From contig NW_026570223.1 in assembly GCF_019649055.1 (NCBI RefSeq), positions 1,054,001 to 1,118,000 on the forward strand: a stretch of DNA of 64,000 nucleotides, in the 5' to 3' direction. Under the pieces are notes generated by a model. It was given only the letters and a program-made list of their open reading frames with translations, was not told where the DNA came from and searched no databases. The translations under genes and the position numbers were made by a program. Source of the DNA: Paramacrobiotus metropolitanus (lineage: Eukaryota > Tardigrada > Eutardigrada > Parachela > Macrobiotidae). Shown piece after piece: positions 10,268 through 20,774 of this stretch; position 1 is the stretch's first letter, and each line of letters begins with the position of its first letter.

Positions 10268-11285
10268 AGATCACTCGCGCGCACACGATCGAATGAGCAA
10301 AACAGACAGCAATGAGAACTGCAGAAAGATGCAATGCGAGCGTACGAACAGTGCCAAGTGCAAACGGCATGCCCGTGCATGACGGCGGTCGCTTTGATCT
10401 AAGCGCCACGGCGACGCGCAGCGCCACCAACAGACTCACGTAACTCGCCACACACGGCGAAAGGAGAAAGAGCGGGAGCGCATGTCCTCCAGCTAACATT
10501 AACATCAATTAACTCGTTAATTGTCATGTAATATCATAAATGCCTGCATCCAAAGTTCGGTATTTCTCTTGGTTAAAGATATCCTGCCAAGCCGCCTGGT
10601 ATCATCATTCTGTACGGTGTTTCTGATGATCCGCATTCCCATCGGATGTGTACTGCCAGTGTGCCATATGCTGATGTGTTTAAACCGAATCTTTGCGGTA
10701 ATAGCTCCATTCATCTATAAGCGCTACCATACCAATAAATTGGCATGGGGAATAAATTTGTCGATGATTGTATTCTGTCTTGCGTTTACCTTTCCGGCAG
10801 TGATTACGTACGCCATGTACTACATGAATCCTTCAGCCAATGTCCAATGCTCCATCCGATTTCCTTCACGGAATTTGCAGAATTGGGCGTTGGCTCTGGG
10901 AATCGTATCGTACAATATCCCGGAAATTGTCATTATTCTGAGCTATCCCATGTTCTTATCCTTCTACATTAAGCGCAGCTCGGTCCGTCCAAACCATGTC
11001 AGTGATGGACCAAAGGAGACCTCCAAAATTAGCCGACCACAGGGCAGCGAACGGCCATCCCGACGGCGAGAATCGCGGTCAGTGACTGTTCTTACACTCC
11101 TGACTGTAAGTGTCGTATTGTGCTGGACACCGGCTAACGTTTACTATTGGATCGGCTCACAGAATCCTACATTTTTTCTTGTTTCGACGTTACTGAAACT
11201 GATTCACTCTGCACTGGACCCGGTCTTACTTGCTGTTTCGATCGATGCCCTGAGACAGGTCGCTGTAGCCTCCTGCAAATTCTAG

Positions 11286-12077
11286 CGCATACACCGTTAG
11301 GAATTTATTTCGCCTTTTACGTATTTAGTACTATTTACTATTCTAGGTTGCCATTTTATGCATGCCTTGACGTCAGCCAACTAAAACGAAAAAGATAGTA
11401 GCGATGATCCAACAGTCCGTATATTATAACTTAATACTGATGGTTATGTTCCTACAGCACCTTTAATACTTACGTGGATGTTTATTTTAACTAATTTAAC
11501 GGATTTCTGTTAGCGCCGACCTTCTTTTATCACGATCAGAACGGGCTATTACTGAATAAAACGTCCATCCAAGTGACGGGCTGTATTCCGTTAAAATGTT
11601 TTATAGATCTGGACTCATTTCTCATCACTGCTACGTTGGTCTTGTATTGAACGTAGTTACTGTACGTACTATAATTCGTTGTTGGGGTAGAATTGAAGTG
11701 GTCGTAATCACAGTCAGCAATTGTTTAATATGAGTAATTTGTAGAAACATACAAACTACTCGTACGTACAAAAACAGTCGCCGAATTATGCACGATGCAA
11801 AGTCAATGCGTACTTCATACGAGTGCATAACTACCCTAGAGTAGGTACTAAGCAGAGTTATCAGCACGTACACAGTAGTGCTATTAATTTAAGTCAACGA
11901 ACATGCTGCAACAACAACCGGCGGCCACTTTCGATGCGGCCCACAAAAATGCTGCAACAAATACAGGCCAACTTGTAAGTAACATTTCGGAATCAGCTGC
12001 GAAGCATCTGTCGACTTGGTCACTGTTCTTTTTCACAAACGATTTTTTTTATTCCCATGCCAAAATAATCAAAAAAT
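11286..12077. other. Intergenic spacer between receptor and serpin
   Basis: No gene is visible. An in-frame TAA lies four codons before the serpin start at 12078. This excludes an N-terminal extension of that protein in this frame. Confidence 0.5.
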
Positions 12078-13315
12078 ATGTCGGCCGTGGGCTCAGTAAT
12101 CAATACGGACACGATCGATCTGTATTCCGCCGCAGCATCCGTGCATGGCGACGGAAACTTGATGATCTCACCGTTAAGCATCTTGTACTGTTCCATGCTG
12201 CTGTACCTTGGAGCGGAAACAGCCACGAAAACCAACCTGGAATCCAGTTTACATTTTAACAAGGTTTTTTACAGCGATCGTTCAGCGGCATTAAACGCAT
12301 TTGTTAACGGATTACCCTACTTCGCCAATGCCTCTCTTAACAGCAACGATAATTTCCTGACAACAACCATTGTCAACGAGATCTTCGTCTCCAATCAGGC
12401 CACACTGAGAACCCAATACCAACAATCAGTCCAGGCCTTACAATCAATTGCGCAGACAAAAGACTTCAAAGGTCAGCCGGATCAATCACGGCAAGAGATT
12501 AACCAAGAAGTAGCGCGCAACACGGCTAACACTATTCAGAATCTCCTGCCACCGGGATCTATCACGGAGCAAACCGTTATTGTACTGGTTAATACGCTGT
12601 ATTTTAAGGCCACCTGGAGCTCCATGTTTGAAGACTGGATGACGACCAAAGCGCCTTTCACGCAGTTGAACGGTCAGATTGCGCAGGTGGACACCATGCA
12701 CCAAGTGCTGTTTTCAGCCAATTACACGGAAGACAACGATTTAGACATCCAGTTTGTGGAACTGCCGTTCTATTCGCGAAATGCATCGATGCTGATCTTG
12801 CTACCCCGGCAGACCAATGGTCTTCGCAAACTAGAAAAAGCACTGAACCAACAATATCTACAATCACTTGGTCAAAGCGCCATGGAGCGCCGAGTGGATC
12901 TATTTCTGCCAAAATTTACATTCAGCGCGAGCTTTGATTTAGTGAAAATCCTGAAAGCGCTGGGTTTCAGCAACGTTTTTAGCGCGAGCACATCAGACCT
13001 TTCGGGAATGATCAACGGGATCAGCGATGGCACCTTCCCACCGGTTTTTGTTAGCAGTGGCTTTCATCAGACGTTTATAAGTATGTTTGAAGCCGTTTAC
13101 CTCATTTTGGCAAAACGAAGATATGTTTTATTTTTGCAGGTGTAGATGAAAAAGGTACAGAGGCGGCGGCAGCCAGTGCGCTCGTCGGCCTCGCGGGATC
13201 CGCCCAGAATCCGCCACCTGCTGTCGTGTTCAAAGCTGACCATCCATTTTTATTTATTATTCGCAATAATCCTTCGAAAGCGACCATGTTTATAGGAAGA
13301 GTGGAATCGTTCTAA
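12078..13315 (+). CDS. Serpin, intracellular-type N-terminus, two exons
   Basis: The exons are 12078-13080 and 13140-13315, separated by a 59-base GT-AG intron that splits a Ser codon after its first base (392 aa). The start is firm because an in-frame stop lies four codons upstream, so there is no signal peptide. Serpin hallmarks are the shutter/breach region with LVNTLYFKATW, the s3A-like VELPFY and MLILLPR segments, the hinge EKGTEAAAAS, and the C-terminal FKADHPFLFIIR. The small-residue hinge predicts an inhibitor. Counting from the hinge puts Gly at P1 and Ser at P1', suggesting an elastase-like target, which is an inference from spacing only. The last exon carries the entire reactive-centre loop and C-terminal strands. 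It is the first of a tandem plus-strand pair with the serpin at 14421. Confidence 0.93.
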
Positions 13316-14420
13316 TTTTCTTGACGCCAAATTTCCCATTCCCATGTATTCATCCTCACCGTAAAACTGTTACTAGTATGATTAAATGGCCTTTCCTTCT
13401 AGGGTAGTATTTAGTTTAGTTAAAGCTTAGGAAGAACACCTGTGCAGCATCAGATTTTGATGATCCTTGTTAAAGTTACCACGAAAATCTCAGAATAGAC
13501 TTCGGTGTCGATGTTAGCGACATACTTACAAGTACATGTAAGTTACATGTACTTGCCATTTGCTTATGTACTTAGTTGTACTTAGTTTATGTACATGTGT
13601 AGTTCATTTTCCATTGCTGCAAAAACGATTGATTTTAAAGCTGAATCAGTTAATGTTGTTCGATTAATCTAATACATACTTCTACACTTTTCATACTTCA
13701 AGGACTAAAAGTGGTGCGGCAACCCAGAAACTGGCTTTGCCTGACTTAGGATTTCATGTTTTAAGTTTTCAACCTGCAGGCACACGTTGTTAAACTGGTT
13801 TACGCCGTTATGATTAAGTTTAAAAAATGTAACCATTTACAAGGAGACAATGATCTTTACGATGATTTTTCTTTAGATTACTTAGTTATTTCACCGGTGT
13901 TTCTCGTTCTAACAAAACCGCAACAAACTTCATAAAAATCACAAGCCATTTTTTGTCAGCGTTAGGCTTGAATATTACTTACGCCAAAGCGAGAAAGTTG
14001 TTACAAAATATCTGAGTCAATAGTCAGTGTGCAAGTTTTTAGCTTATTCCATCATAAGGTGGTCATACATGTATTGCACATCCGGTCTAGACATAAGTAA
14101 CTGCCGATGTCGGGTTCAAAAAAGTAATTTACCGCTCGATGATTACGTCGTACCAAGTGCGTTGATTGGAATAAACAACTACCTCGAGTAACTTAAGCAT
14201 ATCGTACACCACATACGTAAGCAGGCACAAGTGACTGCGCATCGGTCAAACGCGTCGGTCAACGCGCTGTTTTAAGGACTGTAGCCGAAGGGCAACTTGA
14301 TATTTTGCGACTGCAAACGTTATAATGCTATGAACCTCATCATTCTAAAGGCTCCTGCCATTGTTTTTTTGTTTCTCCATACTGTTGTTGGTTACAAGAG
14401 AGGTACAAGAAATACCCATC
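13316..14420. other. Spacer between two serpins
   Basis: No gene is seen. Around 13515-13600 there is a dense run of GTACATGT and TGTACTTAG words. I looked for extra reactive-loop exons, which would show a GTGGATGAAAAAGG-like start and an FKADHPF segment. I found none. Confidence 0.5.
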
Positions 14421-15887
14421 ATGGCGACATTAGGCTCAGTGGTCAATATGGACAGCATCGATTTGTATTCGGCCGCAGCCGCTCTCCATGGTGACGGCAG
14501 TCTCATGGTGTCACCGTTAAGCATTCTCTACTGCTCCATGCTGCTGTATCTGGGAGCCGAAGAACGGACGAAGACCAATCTGGAATCCAGCTTCCATTTT
14601 GATACAGCGTTTTACAGCGATCGATCAGCCGCATTGTCCATGTTTTCTAATGGACTGGCATTTTTCCAGAATGCCACCACAAACACTCAGGATAATTTTC
14701 TCCTCACCAGTTTAGTGAACGAGATTTTTGTGGCTGACCGAGCACTGAATGCCATGAATGTTCCTGTGCCGGTTACACTAAAATCCGAATACCAGCAATC
14801 CATCAACGCGCTACATTCCCTCGCTCAGACGAAAAACTTTCTGGACCAACCGGATCAGTCGCGGCAAGAAATTAACGCCGAGGTGGCGCGTAATACCGCC
14901 AACACAACTCAAAACTTGCTGCCAGAGAATTCTGTTACAAACATTACCGTTATTGTTTTGGTGAACACCCTGTATTTCAAAGGTTCATGGCTCAATAAGT
15001 TCAATGAACGTGCCACAAGCAAAGCGCCGTTTACACTATTAAACGGCAGTACGGTACAGGTCGACATGATGCACCAGACTACATCCTTCAATTATACCGA
15101 AGACGACCAACTGGACATACAATGCGTTGAACTGCCGTTCCATTCGTTTAATGCGTCCATGCTGATTCTTTTACCGCGACAAAGTAACGGCCTGCGCAAA
15201 CTGGAGAAAGCACTGACACAACAATCTTTGCAGTCACTTGGACAAAAAGCCACAGAACGACGAGTCGATCTGTCCCTGCCCAAGTTTAAATTCACCGCGA
15301 ATTATGATTTGGTTAAGATCCTACAGGCGGTTGGAGTGAGCGATGTTTTCAATAGAACGTTGGCTGATTTATCGGGAATGGTTAATGGCATCAGCATCAT
15401 TAATGGCGTCAGTACTGGATCATTTCCAAGAATATATGTTTCTGCGGGTTTCCACCAGACGTTCATAAGTATAATACACCAAAGCTATGATTATGGTCTC
15501 TGTACGATTACGTACCAATTACCAATCACTACGTAGAGTTCGTACGCAGTACATACCGTATCAATGTGCATTCCTTCCGCGCAATCATTACTTAAGGATG
15601 CATATTTATTACTTACAGAATTAGCACAGTAATATGCACTTAAACGCTCATGCTCGAATTTATTCATTTCCTTTACCATTGTAATGTTTCGTTGTTATAT
15701 AGGTGTAGACGAAAAGGGAACGGAAGCCTCGGCAGCTAGCGCCCTAGTGCTCACGTCTACATCCTCCGGTTTCAATGGAACCCCGCCACCACCCGTTGTT
15801 TTCAAAGCAGATCATCCATTTTTATATATAATTCGCAACAATCCATCCAAATCAGTGATGTTTATGGGAAGAGTGGAGTCATTCTAA
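14421..15887 (+). CDS. Serpin, two exons
   Basis: The exons are 14421-15468 and 15703-15887 with a 234-base intron at exactly the same codon position as the neighbouring serpin (410 aa). I chose MATLGSVV as the start by alignment with the other three genes. An in-frame ATG 20 codons earlier would add a hydrophobic stretch that could mimic a signal peptide, so that start cannot be excluded. The protein has a short insertion near residue 110 (ALNAMNVPVPVTLK) and a longer loop after the hinge EKGTEASAAS. P1 by spacing is Thr and P1' Ser. The body ends FKADHPFLYIIRNNPSKSVM. Inhibitory function is likely; target unknown. Confidence 0.92.
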
Positions 15888-16683
15888 TAATAAGTAATAA
15901 AAGAAACGTATGTACAATAACCTGGAACTGTTGGAATTCGCTGTAACCAATAGCTCGGTATGCGTACTGCTGGTATGTTTAGACACCGTGACAATGACAT
16001 TAGTGCCAGCTGCGTTGACCTTTAAAATTTTCTTAAATTATGAAATGGATGAAAACCTAATACAATCACCTGGTAGGGTAAAGAAATAAAGAACATTGCA
16101 GAAAGATAGGTTTATAATGAGACTTTTGGTACACCAGATAGCATTTAAACTTTTTGGAATTTTCGTACAACCAGAACTCCTAAACCGGATGTTGCGCGCA
16201 GAAACAGTTTTCTCGCCAATGCATACTGTTCATCTGGCTACAGAACGTCGTAAAACAGAGCAAAACCATGTTTGGGAGCAAAACCAAACTACCATGTACC
16301 TGGTCACTTCCCTTAAATGCGCGAGAAATGTTTGTTTTCATGATGAAACTGGAAATAAATGTAAAATGGCAAGGTGAAATCTTGTTTTTTTTATCCAACG
16401 TTCGGAAGGCTGCTAAAACGCAGTGTGGCATAAAGTCAGATAATATTTATTGTACGTTTTGTCAAAATTTGTGTAGTGGCGTTTTGCGACTACTCACAAA
16501 TATATTGGGAAAACAAATATCTAACACTGCTATGGCAGCTAAAGGTGATACTTGACGATATCCACAAAATACGGGCCTTTGCACGTATTTTCAGCCAATC
16601 AGATGATCCAGAATTGTTGGTCGATAAAATTCCCAAACATCTTTGCAGCTCTTCGACTAGTCTCAAAAGTGTAATCAGTTCGA
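15888..16683. other. Spacer downstream of serpin and of a minus-strand receptor
   Basis: Reading frames at 16096-16377 and 16268-16555 overlap in different frames and have no recognisable features. I cannot support a gene. The right edge (about 16675-16700) is the 3' end of the next receptor and resembles the 3' ends of its paralogs. Confidence 0.5.
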
Positions 16684-17619
16684 TTAGCGACAATGGAGCG
16701 CCGCCTTTCTCAAAGCGTCAATCGACATAATCAACAATATTGGATCCAGAGTACAATGTACAAACTTCAACAGGATTGTCACAAAGTAAAACGTTGGATT
16801 TTGTGAGTTGATTAAGTAGTACATATTTGCCGGAGTCCAACAAATAACTACGCTTATCGTAAGAAGCGTTAAGACCACAAACGGTCGCGATGCCCGTTGA
16901 GGTGCCAGTCGCTGGTTTCCTTGCGATTTGCTGATTTTTAATATTTCGCTTCCATTGGGTGCGGTAACAGTGTTGCGTTTCAGCCGGTAGTACAAAAATA
17001 TCGGATAGCTAAAAACGATGATAGCCTCTGGAGCATTGTAAAACAATGCGGACACAGTCACTGTCCAGTTCTGCAAACCCGGCGAATAAAATGGAATATC
17101 GCACTTGGTCAGCATCGAATCATCCATGTAGTAAACTAAATAGTTTATCAACGGCGGAAAGGTAAAAACGACAGAAACGGCTACTATTGCCAGGTTAATA
17201 CCCCATGAAATTTTTACTGTGTGATATCGTTTGTAGAAAAATGGGGCAATAATCGCGCAGGTTCGGTTCAAGCACATCAGCAAATGACAAATTGGTAGAA
17301 TGCACCCGATCGGTTGACGAATTAATATGTAAACAACGCAGAATGACGGGATTAAATACGAAGGTAGAAAATCCTTAATTAGCAAGAAAGCGGGACTAAC
17401 AAAGGTCACGTAGAGAATATTGCTGCATGCTAAGACGAGAATATAAATGGTAAAAGACGTCAACGGGCGAATTTCTAGCAGAAGAACGTACAGAAGAAAC
17501 GCGTTCAACAGCAAAGCAACGCCACAAATGCTTGCAATCCAGGACTGCAAATCGTCCCAATGGGAGGCGATCAAATAACGTTGTTCGGAGACATTGGTTG
17601 CCTCTGTTATGTTGGCCAT
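16684..17619 (-). CDS. Rhodopsin-like 7TM receptor, right subgroup, intact
   Basis: A single-exon gene of 311 aa starting MANITEATNVSEQRY. N-terminal sequons at residues 3 and 9 fit extracellular glycosylation. TM3 ends CLNRTCAII (NR replaces DR of DRY), followed by the family-specific basic loop APFFYKRYHT. TM6 has CWTPAN and TM7 has LDPILL. Cysteines at the start of TM3 and in the second extracellular loop are present. The C-terminal tail is very short, ending with HCR, so there is little room for arrestin-type regulation. It shares an upstream non-coding block (about 17840-18000) with the paralogs at 20775 and 37137. Orphan receptor; ligand unknown. Confidence 0.9.
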   Translation of the reverse strand: MANITEATNVSEQRYLIASHWDDLQSWIASICGVALLLNAFLLYVLLLEIRPLTSFTIYILVLACSNILYVTFVSPAFLLIKDFLPSYLIPSFCVVYILIRQPIGCILPICHLLMCLNRTCAIIAPFFYKRYHTVKISWGINLAIVAVSVVFTFPPLINYLVYYMDDSMLTKCDIPFYSPGLQNWTVTVSALFYNAPEAIIVFSYPIFLYYRLKRNTVTAPNGSEILKISKSQGNQRLAPQRASRPFVVLTLLTISVVICWTPANMYYLINSQNPTFYFVTILLKFVHCTLDPILLIMSIDALRKAALHCR

Positions 17620-19002
17620 TTCGTATAACTATGAAAGCTAGTTTGTACGGGTATATTAAAATGCGCATGTTAGATCCATGCCTAACTAATGCAGATTTCT
17701 CTGGTACTGTGTAACAAGAAAGACGCTACTCTTTTACTGAATGCTTATGCTCCAGAATGTCTGTAGCTTCACATTAAAAGCATCCTGATATTACCGCAAT
17801 TTATATCATGGGTGCCGTAGGAAACGAAAGCATCCCGATGATAACTTAAAAATGCCAATAATTCTCGGTGAACCAGTGCCTTTTCTCCTTATTAATAGGT
17901 TGTGTTTAGAGGCTGTCGCAGCATAATCGTTGTCACGCGTGCGGGATAAGATGCTTAGATGCTACTGATAAACATTTCTCAACATTACAAGCAGACTTAT
18001 GAGAAACCGCTAACGGTATCAACATAACATAAAAAGTGACAGCGGCACCTGTCAGTGGCAATTGCCATATTGGTAGATGCCACTGCTACCTTTGTTTTCT
18101 TCCTTCCCCAAATGGGCAAATCGTCGACGTCTAACGAACTAGAGACTTTTATGCATCCGTAATTTCTGTTGTATTGTATATTGCGTGAACTGGTGTTCCA
18201 AATGAGTAGATACGCGTATTTGTAGGTACGCAGATACCAATATCTACGTAGCTACGTATCTGTAGTAGAAACAAACAGTTACCAGATTCTTCAAGATGCA
18301 GAGTATCCATTTGGTGACCTTGCCAGGATCGGATAGGTTTTATGGTGCGTGTTGTTATTTCTTGTCTTTTCGGAGTTCCTGCAGTTGGATATCTTTCTAG
18401 CACGAGAGTCGATAACACCCAGCACTGCGTAACTGCATTGTAACTCCTACATCTAAAAACAAAATTTTCATGATTACCACAGGTGACCTTGCCAGAGTTG
18501 GCGATTAGTCCAGCCGACAAAATGTAGGTAAGAATATGCTACTCATTCGGATGTGAAAGCGATATGTAGGTCTACATGAAGTGGTGAACCTATCTGATCT
18601 GGTGCTGCTGAAATAAAGTCTTCAAGCTGAATATTCTGAATAATAATCCTGCTTACTAACATCCCCTCGATTAGATGGCGCAACAGGTGATATTGCCACC
18701 GCTAGCTGTTTCTATTCCGGCTACCACCACTCACAACCACACGTTTAAAGCTACAGAAATCTTCAAATTAACTGACTGAACATAGTAGTCATTCCATTTC
18801 CAGGCATAATTGTTAGGTATTATACGCAACCCTGTACTATAATTCTAACAAAATGTCTCTTACATAAAAATTAAAATTGTTTTTGTAGCCCATGTTTTAT
18901 TCAGCTAACGTTCGGCAGGGCAAAGCCCGAATAACACCAATACACAAGGTTTTCATCAGATATACTGTAAGCTGCCGCTACTACTCTGTAATCTAGTACA
19001 GT
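17620..19002. other. Upstream region with family-shared block, then featureless DNA
   Basis: From about 17840 to 18000 there is a block shared with the upstream regions of the receptors at 20775 and 37137 and of the decayed copy at 29360. It contains ATGCCAATAATTCT and, further on, a GCGTGCGGGATAAGAT-like segment and ACATTTCTCAACATT. From 18000 to about 19000 I see no gene. The words GTGACCTTGCCAG occur twice (near 18312 and 18482). Confidence 0.5.
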
Positions 19003-20565
19003 AGCTGCTAGGGGTAGCCAAACCCCCTGCAAACTGGCGACCAATAACGATGTTGCATCCTCTATCAAAATTGTTTGAAAAATGTATTTGTAAAATTCTA
19101 ATAACGCAAATTGGTGATCTCACGGAGAAACAGTTTGCTTATCGCGAAAGGCACTCTACTGAGCTGCTTCTAATTTTATTCTGTCAGAAATTAGCAGATG
19201 CAAAGGCTCGTGGTAAGCGTGTTCATATTGTGCTGTTGGACTGCAGCAAAGCATTTGATAAAGTTGACCACTCAATTTTGCTTGAAAAGTTATCCAGGCT
19301 GAATGTTACGTCAGATGTTGTGAATCTTTTGAGCGACTATTTGTCAAACAGGACTCAGTCGGTTGTTGTGAATAACGTTAAGTCTGTTTTCCTACCGGCC
19401 ACAAGTGGGGTTCCCAAGGGTTCACGTATCGGTCCAACCGTGTTCAACTGCATGCTCAGTGATTTACCTGATGTTTGTGTCCGTGGTAGTGATATGATGA
19501 TATTTGCTGATGACGTGATGGTGTGTAAGATTATTGAGTCAGATGCAGATGAGATTGCTTTTCAGAAAGATCTTGATGCTGTTACCGAATGGGCAAGTAA
19601 TCATAACTTGATCTTTAATGCAACAAAGTCGGCATGTATCAAGTTCTCATCCAGGGCAAAACTACCTCAGTCCTATCAAGTTAACGGGAAGAGTGTGCCT
19701 ACAGTAGATTCGGCCAAGTATCTAGGCATTCATTTAGATCGTAGTCACAAGTGGAAGTTGCAGTCCGAAAACGTGTCTGGCAGGATGTTGAAGCGGTTGA
19801 GATATCTAAATACATTGTTTCGAGCTCGTGATTTGTCGGCACGCTGTGTATTGTACACCAGTCTTGTTCTCTCTGTCTCCGATTACTGTGCATCCGTAAC
19901 ATTCTCTACACAGAAGGGACTAATCGATAATATTGAAAACGTTCAAAGAAGATTCATTAAGTCGTTGCATCTTAAAAGCGATAGCAACAACTATATTGGA
20001 AGATTAAAAGAACTTGAGTGGGAGCCGATCGTACTGCGAAATCTAAAGCACAGCCTTCGACTGACTTACAAGTTTGTGTATAACCTAATTCCTTATGGCA
20101 ACAAATTGTTCTCTAAAGATACTGCCGTGCGTTCTGGTGTTGCAGGTGCAACACGTCTTCAGCAACGGATGGTCAAGCACCCCTGCCCGATTCTTCCCAC
20201 AGGATCAAGCTTCTGCGGCCACAAACTGCCTCCATCCGACAGATCGTTTGCCTATCGGATGGCGAGAATTTGGAATGACCTGCTGATTCCAGCAGAAGCG
20301 TATCAGAGTCTTGGTAGATTTAGAGAAGCTTTAGATCGCGTTGATTGGAAAACCGTTGTGTCATTGAAAAAGTTTTACCACTCTGAGCATGTGTCCCTCT
20401 TGAAAATGTAAATACTTGTGGAATTTTAAGCCTGCTGCTGTTTTGATCTTGTTATTTTTTGTTCTGTATGACGTGTCTGCTGCCGGGGCCGGGGCCAGCT
20501 GCCCCGGATTGGGTCAAAGCCCAGATTGTGTGCGGACGTTAAACAATTAAACCTTAAACCTTAAC
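19003..20565 (+). mobile_element. 5'-truncated non-LTR (LINE) retrotransposon
   Basis: The in-frame sequence before the first ATG at 19050 reads ANWRPIT and opens after a stop at 19002, so the element lost its upstream part (endonuclease and N-terminal half). The 3' part has the whole reverse-transcriptase palm, a C-terminal domain and a short 3' UTR. The UTR contains a GC-rich run (CCGGGGCCGGGGCCAGC) and ends in short TTAAACC tandem units near 20545-20565. Such microsatellite tails occur in several LINE clades. Clade assignment needs a tree; no clear target-site duplication is visible. Confidence 0.85.
19050..20411 (+). CDS. Reverse transcriptase fragment of the LINE
   Basis: An open frame of 453 codons begins within the conserved start of the RT domain (RPIT-x-LHPLSKLFEK). 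It shows the finger motif LLDCSKAFDKVDH, the GVPKGSRIGP motif and the catalytic box FADD at residues 152-155. Next come the KSACIKFSS and YLGIHLD motifs, and a C-terminal region ending RMARIWNDL and LDRV. The protein copies element RNA at a nicked target in intact elements. No endonuclease domain is present, so this copy should not be autonomous. The frame has no internal stop, which implies a recent insertion. The true first residue is unknown, since the frame is open upstream to 19005. Confidence 0.88.
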   Translation: MLHPLSKLFEKCICKILITQIGDLTEKQFAYRERHSTELLLILFCQKLADAKARGKRVHIVLLDCSKAFDKVDHSILLEKLSRLNVTSDVVNLLSDYLSNRTQSVVVNNVKSVFLPATSGVPKGSRIGPTVFNCMLSDLPDVCVRGSDMMIFADDVMVCKIIESDADEIAFQKDLDAVTEWASNHNLIFNATKSACIKFSSRAKLPQSYQVNGKSVPTVDSAKYLGIHLDRSHKWKLQSENVSGRMLKRLRYLNTLFRARDLSARCVLYTSLVLSVSDYCASVTFSTQKGLIDNIENVQRRFIKSLHLKSDSNNYIGRLKELEWEPIVLRNLKHSLRLTYKFVYNLIPYGNKLFSKDTAVRSGVAGATRLQQRMVKHPCPILPTGSSFCGHKLPPSDRSFAYRMARIWNDLLIPAEAYQSLGRFREALDRVDWKTVVSLKKFYHSEHVSLLKM

Positions 20566-20774
20566 CCAATTACTTGAAGAAACAGAAATTACTACGATTA
20601 CTCGTCGATTAGCAACGAAGATGTGGAACCAATGGTTACTGGATTAGATAAAACCAAATAAGCGGAGCCAACCGGGTACGCGCGCGCGCTAGTCAAATGC
20701 AGCAGAAGCCCGGTCTCCACAGTACACGAAGAGACTGATGCTCAAAACGCCCATAAACATGACGATCAGTTCGG

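Larger units (their letters stand above)
7694..10528. mobile_element. Long copy of the same TAAT-flanked element (2835 bp)
   Basis: The ends match the short copy: 7694-7853 corresponds to 7202-7362, and 10268-10528 to 7429-7689. TAAT flanks both sides (7690-7693, 10529-10532). The interior has a 700-bp unique part (about 7854-8560) and then GC-rich degenerate repeats leading into a regular 121-bp minisatellite. A minus-strand open frame of 285 codons covers 7685-8542, but I recognise no domain in it and no transposase or reverse transcriptase is visible. Autonomous movement is therefore not supported by this copy. The tandem arrangement TAAT-short-TAAT-long-TAAT suggests insertion beside an existing copy or unequal recombination. 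Confidence 0.6.
6995..11285 (+). pseudogene. Rhodopsin-like 7TM receptor, left subgroup, split by a 3.3 kb insertion
   Basis: The receptor begins at 6995 (MNFSNETINATF) and reads through TM1 into TM2 to about 7201, where the frame runs into unrelated repetitive DNA. The rest of the receptor resumes at 10530 (NIINACIQSSV) and runs uninterrupted through TM7 to the stop at 11285. Removing 7202-10532, which is the insert plus one copy of the flanking TAAT, restores a continuous reading frame (ILTTV-NIINAC) that aligns with paralogs without a gap. TM3 has LNRIFA, TM6 CWTPAN and TM7 LDPVLL. No good splice acceptor lies at the right boundary, so a functional intron is unlikely. Both halves are otherwise undamaged, which implies a recent insertion, perhaps still polymorphic. 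Confidence 0.85.

Noticed and set aside
9157-10382. Several overlapping open frames of 75-130 codons on both strands with repetitive Arg/Pro/Gly-rich translations
   Set aside because: They follow the 121-bp minisatellite, recur in several frames and have no start, signal or domain evidence.
7202-10528. Interpreting the two elements as LTRs of a retrotransposon
   Set aside because: The shared 5' and 3' blocks are contiguous only in the short copy and are separated by 2.4 kb in the long copy. No LTR-internal-LTR order, primer-binding site or polyprotein is seen.
7202-10532. Reading the 3.3 kb insert as an ordinary intron of the receptor
   Set aside because: The left edge offers a GT but the right boundary has no AG at the position needed to restore frame; paralogs are intronless and the edges carry a TAAT duplication.
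14297-14494. Upstream frame with a hydrophobic segment that could be a serpin signal peptide
   Set aside because: It is in a different frame from the serpin. The paralog at 12078 has a stop just upstream of the equivalent start, so a cytoplasmic-type N-terminus is more likely.
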